Shown piece after piece: positions 39,078 to 42,269 of a stretch of DNA of 42,269 bases. Both the position numbers and the translations under genes were made by a program. Below the pieces are notes generated by a model. The model had not been told where the DNA came from. It was given only the letters and a program-made list of their open reading frames with translations, and searched no databases. Source of the DNA: JAYGED01 sp046582565. GTDB lineage: Bacteria; Pseudomonadota; Alphaproteobacteria; JAAXGF01. Within the stretch, counting starts at the first letter, position 1. The number at the start of each line of letters is the position of its first letter. The stretch is taken from the NCBI GenBank assembly GCA_046582565.1, contig JAYGED010000121.1:1-42269 (forward strand), written 5' to 3'.

Positions 39078-39581
39078 ATGGAAGCCGACGAACTGCGCGC
39101 CCTGCAAGCGCCCTTCAAGGAACAATACAAACAAGACCCGGACGCCGCCGTGATCACCTTGAAGGCGGTTGGCACCTTGGGTGAGGAAGGCGTCACCTGT
39201 TCGGTCGAGACCGGCAAGGCTCTAGTCGAGGCGGGGCTACATCCGGCCACCGGCGGCGACGGCCTCTCCGCCTGTTCGGGCGACATGCTGCTCCAGGCTC
39301 TGGCGGCCTGCGCCGGCGTCACCTTGCGGGCGGTCGCCACGGCCCTCGACATACCTGTCAACGGCGGCGCGGTCCATGCCGAGGGCGATCTCGATTTCCG
39401 CGGCACCCTGGGGGTCGATCGGGAGGCCGCCGTCGGCTTCACCGATATCCGTCTGCGCTTCGATCTCGACAGCTCGGCCAGCGAAGAACAGCTCGCCACC
39501 CTGTTCAAGCTAACCGAACGCTACTGCGTGGTCTATCAGACCCTGACCAACAATCCCGCCGTCACCCTGACCAACCGCTAA
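39078..39581 (+). CDS. OsmC/Ohr-family protein
   Basis: 167 aa. The family pattern is visible: GGDGLSACSGDMLLQALAACAGVTLRAVATALDIPVNGG, with the conserved cysteine at the helix start, and ERYCVVYQTLTNNPAV with the second cysteine near the C-terminus. The cysteine pair reduces organic hydroperoxides in characterised members. It has a good ribosome site (AGGAG) 9 bp after the sirtuin stop and is probably co-transcribed with it. The end overlaps the convergent chrA gene by 20 bases. Confidence 0.87.
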   Translation: MEADELRALQAPFKEQYKQDPDAAVITLKAVGTLGEEGVTCSVETGKALVEAGLHPATGGDGLSACSGDMLLQALAACAGVTLRAVATALDIPVNGGAVHAEGDLDFRGTLGVDREAAVGFTDIRLRFDLDSSASEEQLATLFKLTERYCVVYQTLTNNPAVTLTNR

Positions 39582-40758
39582 TCAACGCGCCGGCCAGGCC
39601 ACAGGCGATCACCACCAGCCAGGGCGGTAGCTTCGCCCAGGCGAGCGCGACATAGGCCACGACCGCCAGGGCAAAATCCTGGGGCGCATGGATAGCGCCG
39701 GTCCACACCGGATCGTAGAGCGCCGCCAGGAGCAATCCGACCACGGCGGCGTTGATGCCCGCCATGGCCGCCTGGGCAGCGCCAAACCGGCGCAGGGAAT
39801 CCCAAAACGGCAGCATGCCGATAACCAGCAGGAAGGACGGCGCGAATGCCGCCGCCAGGCACAGCAGGGCGACGGGCAGACCGGCCCATCGCGGATCGAT
39901 CATCGCGCCGAGATAAGCCGAGAAGGAGAGCAACGGTCCGGGCAGCGCCTGGGCAGCGCCATAGCCGGCGAGAAAGGCGTCGCGGTCGACCCAGCCGGGC
40001 GGCACCACCTCGGCCTGCAGCAGGGGTAGGATGACATGGCCGCCGCCGAACACCAGCGCACCCGAGCGATAGAAACTGTCAACCAGCGCCAGAGGTTGAG
40101 CGGCGGTCATGGCCGCCCCCAAAGGAAGAAAGGCCAACAGCAGAGCGAACAGCACCAGACAGATCACCGCCAGTCGCCGGCTCACGCCATGGCTCAGAGC
40201 CTGCGGCGCCGCCCCCTCGTCCTTGTCGAGAACCAGCCAGCCGATCGCGCCGCCAAGCGCAATCGCCGCGATCTGCCCGAGCGGTCCCGGCCAGGCGAAG
40301 ACGGCGGCGGCGGCGCCCGCGGCAAATCCGGCGCGCGGCCAATCCGGGCAAAGCTGCCGCCCCATGGACCAGACGGCGCGGGCGACCACGGCAACGGCGA
40401 CGATCTTGAGGCCGTCGAGCCAGCCGGCGTTCAAGTCGAACCAGGAAACCCCCAGGGCAAACAAAATCATGATCAATGCCGACGGCAGGGTGAAGCCCAA
40501 CCATGCAGCCAGAGCGCCCTTGACTCCGGCGCGTACAGCCCCCAGGGCCATGCCGACCTGGGAACTCGACGGTCCCGGTAAAAACTGGCTCAAGGCAACC
40601 AGGTCGCCATAGGCGCGGTCATCGACCCAGCCGCGCCGCTCGACGATCTCATGGCGGAAATAACCGAGATGGGCGACCGGTCCGCCGAACGAGGTTAGGC
40701 CGAGCTTGAGAAACGCCAAGAAGACTTCGCGTGCGGAGGCTTGCTTGTCGCTGTGCAT
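39562..40758 (-). CDS. chrA: Chromate transporter ChrA (long, two-domain form)
   Basis: 398 aa with two homologous CHR halves. The first has LKLGLTSFGGPVAHLGYFRHEIVERRGWV and LSQFLPGPSSSQVGMALG. The second has SGALVFGGGHVILPLLQAEVV and GYGAAQALPGPLLSFSAYLGAM. About ten membrane segments are predicted. It exports chromate in characterised members, although many homologues have other substrates. No chrB or other resistance gene is adjacent. Confidence 0.92.
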   Translation of the reverse strand: MHSDKQASAREVFLAFLKLGLTSFGGPVAHLGYFRHEIVERRGWVDDRAYGDLVALSQFLPGPSSSQVGMALGAVRAGVKGALAAWLGFTLPSALIMILFALGVSWFDLNAGWLDGLKIVAVAVVARAVWSMGRQLCPDWPRAGFAAGAAAAVFAWPGPLGQIAAIALGGAIGWLVLDKDEGAAPQALSHGVSRRLAVICLVLFALLLAFLPLGAAMTAAQPLALVDSFYRSGALVFGGGHVILPLLQAEVVPPGWVDRDAFLAGYGAAQALPGPLLSFSAYLGAMIDPRWAGLPVALLCLAAAFAPSFLLVIGMLPFWDSLRRFGAAQAAMAGINAAVVGLLLAALYDPVWTGAIHAPQDFALAVVAYVALAWAKLPPWLVVIACGLAGALISGWSG

Positions 40759-40889
40759 TAAAAAATTGCCATCGCCTATCCGACCACGCCGCGCTACGCT
40801 GTTGAATTAACCTAGTTTATACAAAGGATAACGGCCCATGGTATTATTTGAACGGCAGTGAAGTTTGAGTATGATTGCCATGGAAGCCA

Positions 40890-42101
40890 ATGAAAACCAA
40901 TGATGAAATATCTCCCGAGGCCGAGCGCGCCAGGAATCGCGTGGCGGCGGCGGAAGCGTTGTACGGCGAGGTCCTGGAACAGTTTCCGGATCATGTCTAC
41001 GCGCTCAGGGGGTTGGCCGATACGTATGTGCTCAAAGGATTGGTCGAGGCCGTCGAGCGCCAAGGCATAAATACGGAGGAATGGTCAACCATCGAGGCCG
41101 CCAACAAGGCGCACGCAGGAAATTTCATCGAGGCCGCCAAGAGTTATCTCGCGGACGGCTTCTCCGGCAAAGCCCAGCAAATGCTGGACTGCGCCCTTGA
41201 ATTTGATCCCGGCAACAGCGACCTGCTTTGGCAACGCGGCGAAATGTATCGCGCATTGGGACATTTCACAGAAGCCCTCGACGCCTACAATCGTATCCTC
41301 GCGATCGATCCGGAAAACGAGGCGGCCGTCTTTGCAAAAAACATGATCGCGGGCAAATCGGCATCGCTCGACAGCGCCGGCGCGCTCTGGGCGCGGGCCG
41401 AAGCGTATCGCGCCGAGGGCAATCTCGACGCCGCCATTGAGACCTACAGACAACTCCTGGGTGAGAACCCGGAAAACGCCACTGCCGGCTATGTTTGCGC
41501 TGTATTGGCCGGCGCGGCGCCTGTTGCGGCGCTTCCCGACTATATGCCGCGGCCCGCCCCGTTTGCCATGATCAAAAATTTCCTGTCGGCCGAGGAACAT
41601 GACGAGCTATTGCAGATCACGGAAGGTCTTCGCGAGAACTTCGGGCCCTCGACCGTTGGCTTCGGAGAAACGCAGTCACAGAACCCGGACATACGCAAAT
41701 CTCGATTGGTTAGTAAAATTGAGAACGAGAAATATACTAACTGGTTTGAACAACGAATCACGGGCGCTTTGGCTGAGATTCGCTCAGGGCTCTATATGGA
41801 TGCGTTCGATATCGGTGTTATCGAACTCCAGATCACAACGCATCACGACGGCGAATACTACGGGGAGCACGACGACGTGGGAGAAAAGGGGAGCGGCGCC
41901 GAGCGACGCAAGGTTAGTTTTAGCTACTATTACCATTGGCAACCGAAAGCATTCGAAGGGGGAGATCTTCTCCTGCATGATTCGAACCGGCATACGGAAC
42001 GGGAAGTTACGCGCATCGCACCGGTCGACAACTGCATTGTATTCTTTCCCAGCGAATATTTACACGAAGTTACGCCGGTCCACTTGGTCAGCCCCCCTTG
42101 A
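40890..42101 (+). CDS. TPR protein with a C-terminal 2OG-Fe(II) dioxygenase domain, truncated by an IS
   Basis: About 403 residues from the ATG at 40890. Residues about 25-190 hold several TPR units (AQQMLDCALEFDPGNSDLLWQRGEMYRALGHFTEALDAYNRILAIDPEN is the clearest). The C-terminal half is a prolyl-4-hydroxylase-like domain with the iron ligands His and Asp in YGEHDDVG and the distal His in EYLHEVTPV. The strand with the 2-oxoglutarate-binding Arg should follow at once, but the frame ends in HLVSPP, where IS sequence begins. The enzyme has therefore lost its last residues and is probably inactive. Confidence 0.82.
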   Translation: MKTNDEISPEAERARNRVAAAEALYGEVLEQFPDHVYALRGLADTYVLKGLVEAVERQGINTEEWSTIEAANKAHAGNFIEAAKSYLADGFSGKAQQMLDCALEFDPGNSDLLWQRGEMYRALGHFTEALDAYNRILAIDPENEAAVFAKNMIAGKSASLDSAGALWARAEAYRAEGNLDAAIETYRQLLGENPENATAGYVCAVLAGAAPVAALPDYMPRPAPFAMIKNFLSAEEHDELLQITEGLRENFGPSTVGFGETQSQNPDIRKSRLVSKIENEKYTNWFEQRITGALAEIRSGLYMDAFDIGVIELQITTHHDGEYYGEHDDVGEKGSGAERRKVSFSYYYHWQPKAFEGGDLLLHDSNRHTEREVTRIAPVDNCIVFFPSEYLHEVTPVHLVSPP

Positions 42102-42269
42102 GAGGTCCAGTTTGAATGTTAGGCCGTAGACTCATTATACCGCAGCCAGATGCGAATGGACGCGAGCTTGATCATGGCCATGTAGTTCGCCGCCAGCTTG
42201 TCGTAGCGGGTGGCGATACGACGAAAGTGTTTGATCTTATTGAAGAACCTCTCGACGAGGTTGCGCGCC
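42091..42269 (-). mobile_element. IS5-family insertion sequence, right part only
   Basis: The element runs off the right edge. Its inner end is placed at about 42091-42105, where homology of the dioxygenase gene stops (sequence CCCCCCTTGAGAGGTCC); the exact terminal repeat and target duplication cannot be set without the other end. Confidence 0.7.
42119..42269 (-). CDS. IS5-family transposase, C-terminal part (partial)
   Basis: Fifty codons are visible on the minus strand, ending in TAA at 42119. The translation ARNLVERFFNKIKHFRRIATR followed by YDKLAANYMAMIKLASIRIWLR is the familiar C-terminal end of IS5-group DDE transposases, with the catalytic Glu in the LVERFF motif. The N-terminal part lies beyond the window. 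Confidence 0.88.
   Translation of the reverse strand, partial: ARNLVERFFNKIKHFRRIATRYDKLAANYMAMIKLASIRIWLRYNESTA

Noticed and set aside
1..42269. CRISPR arrays, prophage genes, replication origin
   Set aside because: No regularly spaced repeat clusters, phage structural genes, or dnaA/parAB-type origin signals were seen.

Overview
The window is about 42.3 kb of GC-rich, tightly packed bacterial DNA with overlapping ATGA gene junctions. The gene families point to an alphaproteobacterium, probably Rhodospirillales-like: a PotABCD-type ABC importer with a Tat-exported binding protein, a TRAP transporter, CoxL/XDH-type hydroxylase genes, a solitary EctC-like protein, and short interspersed hairpin repeats of the kind whose translations read FTPESGH. 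The genus cannot be fixed from the sequence alone.

Region 1 (1-8137, all minus strand) holds a bacterial microcompartment (BMC) gene set. In transcription order it encodes a DUF1989 protein, a CoA-acylating aldehyde dehydrogenase with a C-terminal encapsulation-peptide-like tail, a tandem-domain shell protein (BMC-T), an unrecognised 131-aa protein with an encapsulation-peptide-like N-terminus, a pentamer (BMC-P), a hexamer (BMC-H) and a second BMC-T. A MarR regulator and a two-gene xanthine-dehydrogenase-like hydroxylase follow (FAD subunit, then a fused 2Fe-2S/molybdopterin subunit that runs off the left edge). Region 2 (8138-11513) is a loose stretch with a Sel1-repeat protein, hairpin repeats, an NmrA-like reductase, a PhyH-family dioxygenase and a duplicated remnant of its C-terminus.

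Region 3 (11514-27879) carries the genes that make sense of the compartment. They are an SDR at the end of a PotDABC-type import operon, a divergent AraC-family regulator, a class III aminotransferase/phospho-lyase followed by a glutamine amidotransferase, an APH-type small-molecule kinase, and an acetamidase/formamidase. SDR, kinase, class III PLP enzyme and acylating aldehyde dehydrogenase, together with this shell set, are the parts list of the RMM-type (aminoacetone/1-amino-2-propanol) microcompartment. A TRAP transporter, an SBF-like transporter and a frameshifted PAS-adenylate cyclase lie among them.

The most interesting signal is a direct repeat, TTGAC(A/C)G-N14-TTGAC(A/C), with exactly 21-bp periodicity. 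It occurs upstream of the aldehyde dehydrogenase/shell operon, the importer-SDR operon, the aminotransferase operon and the kinase. At three of the four, the distance from repeat to -10-like hexamer to start codon is also conserved and suggests leaderless mRNAs. This ties genes spread over about 20 kb into one probable AraC-family regulon.

Region 4 (27876-35074) has a small lipoprotein, a YaiI/YqxD protein, a truncated FMN-binding glutamate synthase next to tRNA-Leu(UAA), a CinA-like protein, a Pit phosphate transporter with its DUF47 partner, a PbfA-like class III PLP enzyme, and a junction where a GNAT gene and a Sel1 gene are both cut off. Region 5 (35081-42269) has a LysR regulator facing a GFA/DUF1059/EctC-like cluster, a signal-peptide protein, a sirtuin, an OsmC protein, ChrA, and a TPR-2OG dioxygenase whose C-terminus is cut off by an IS5-type element at the right edge.
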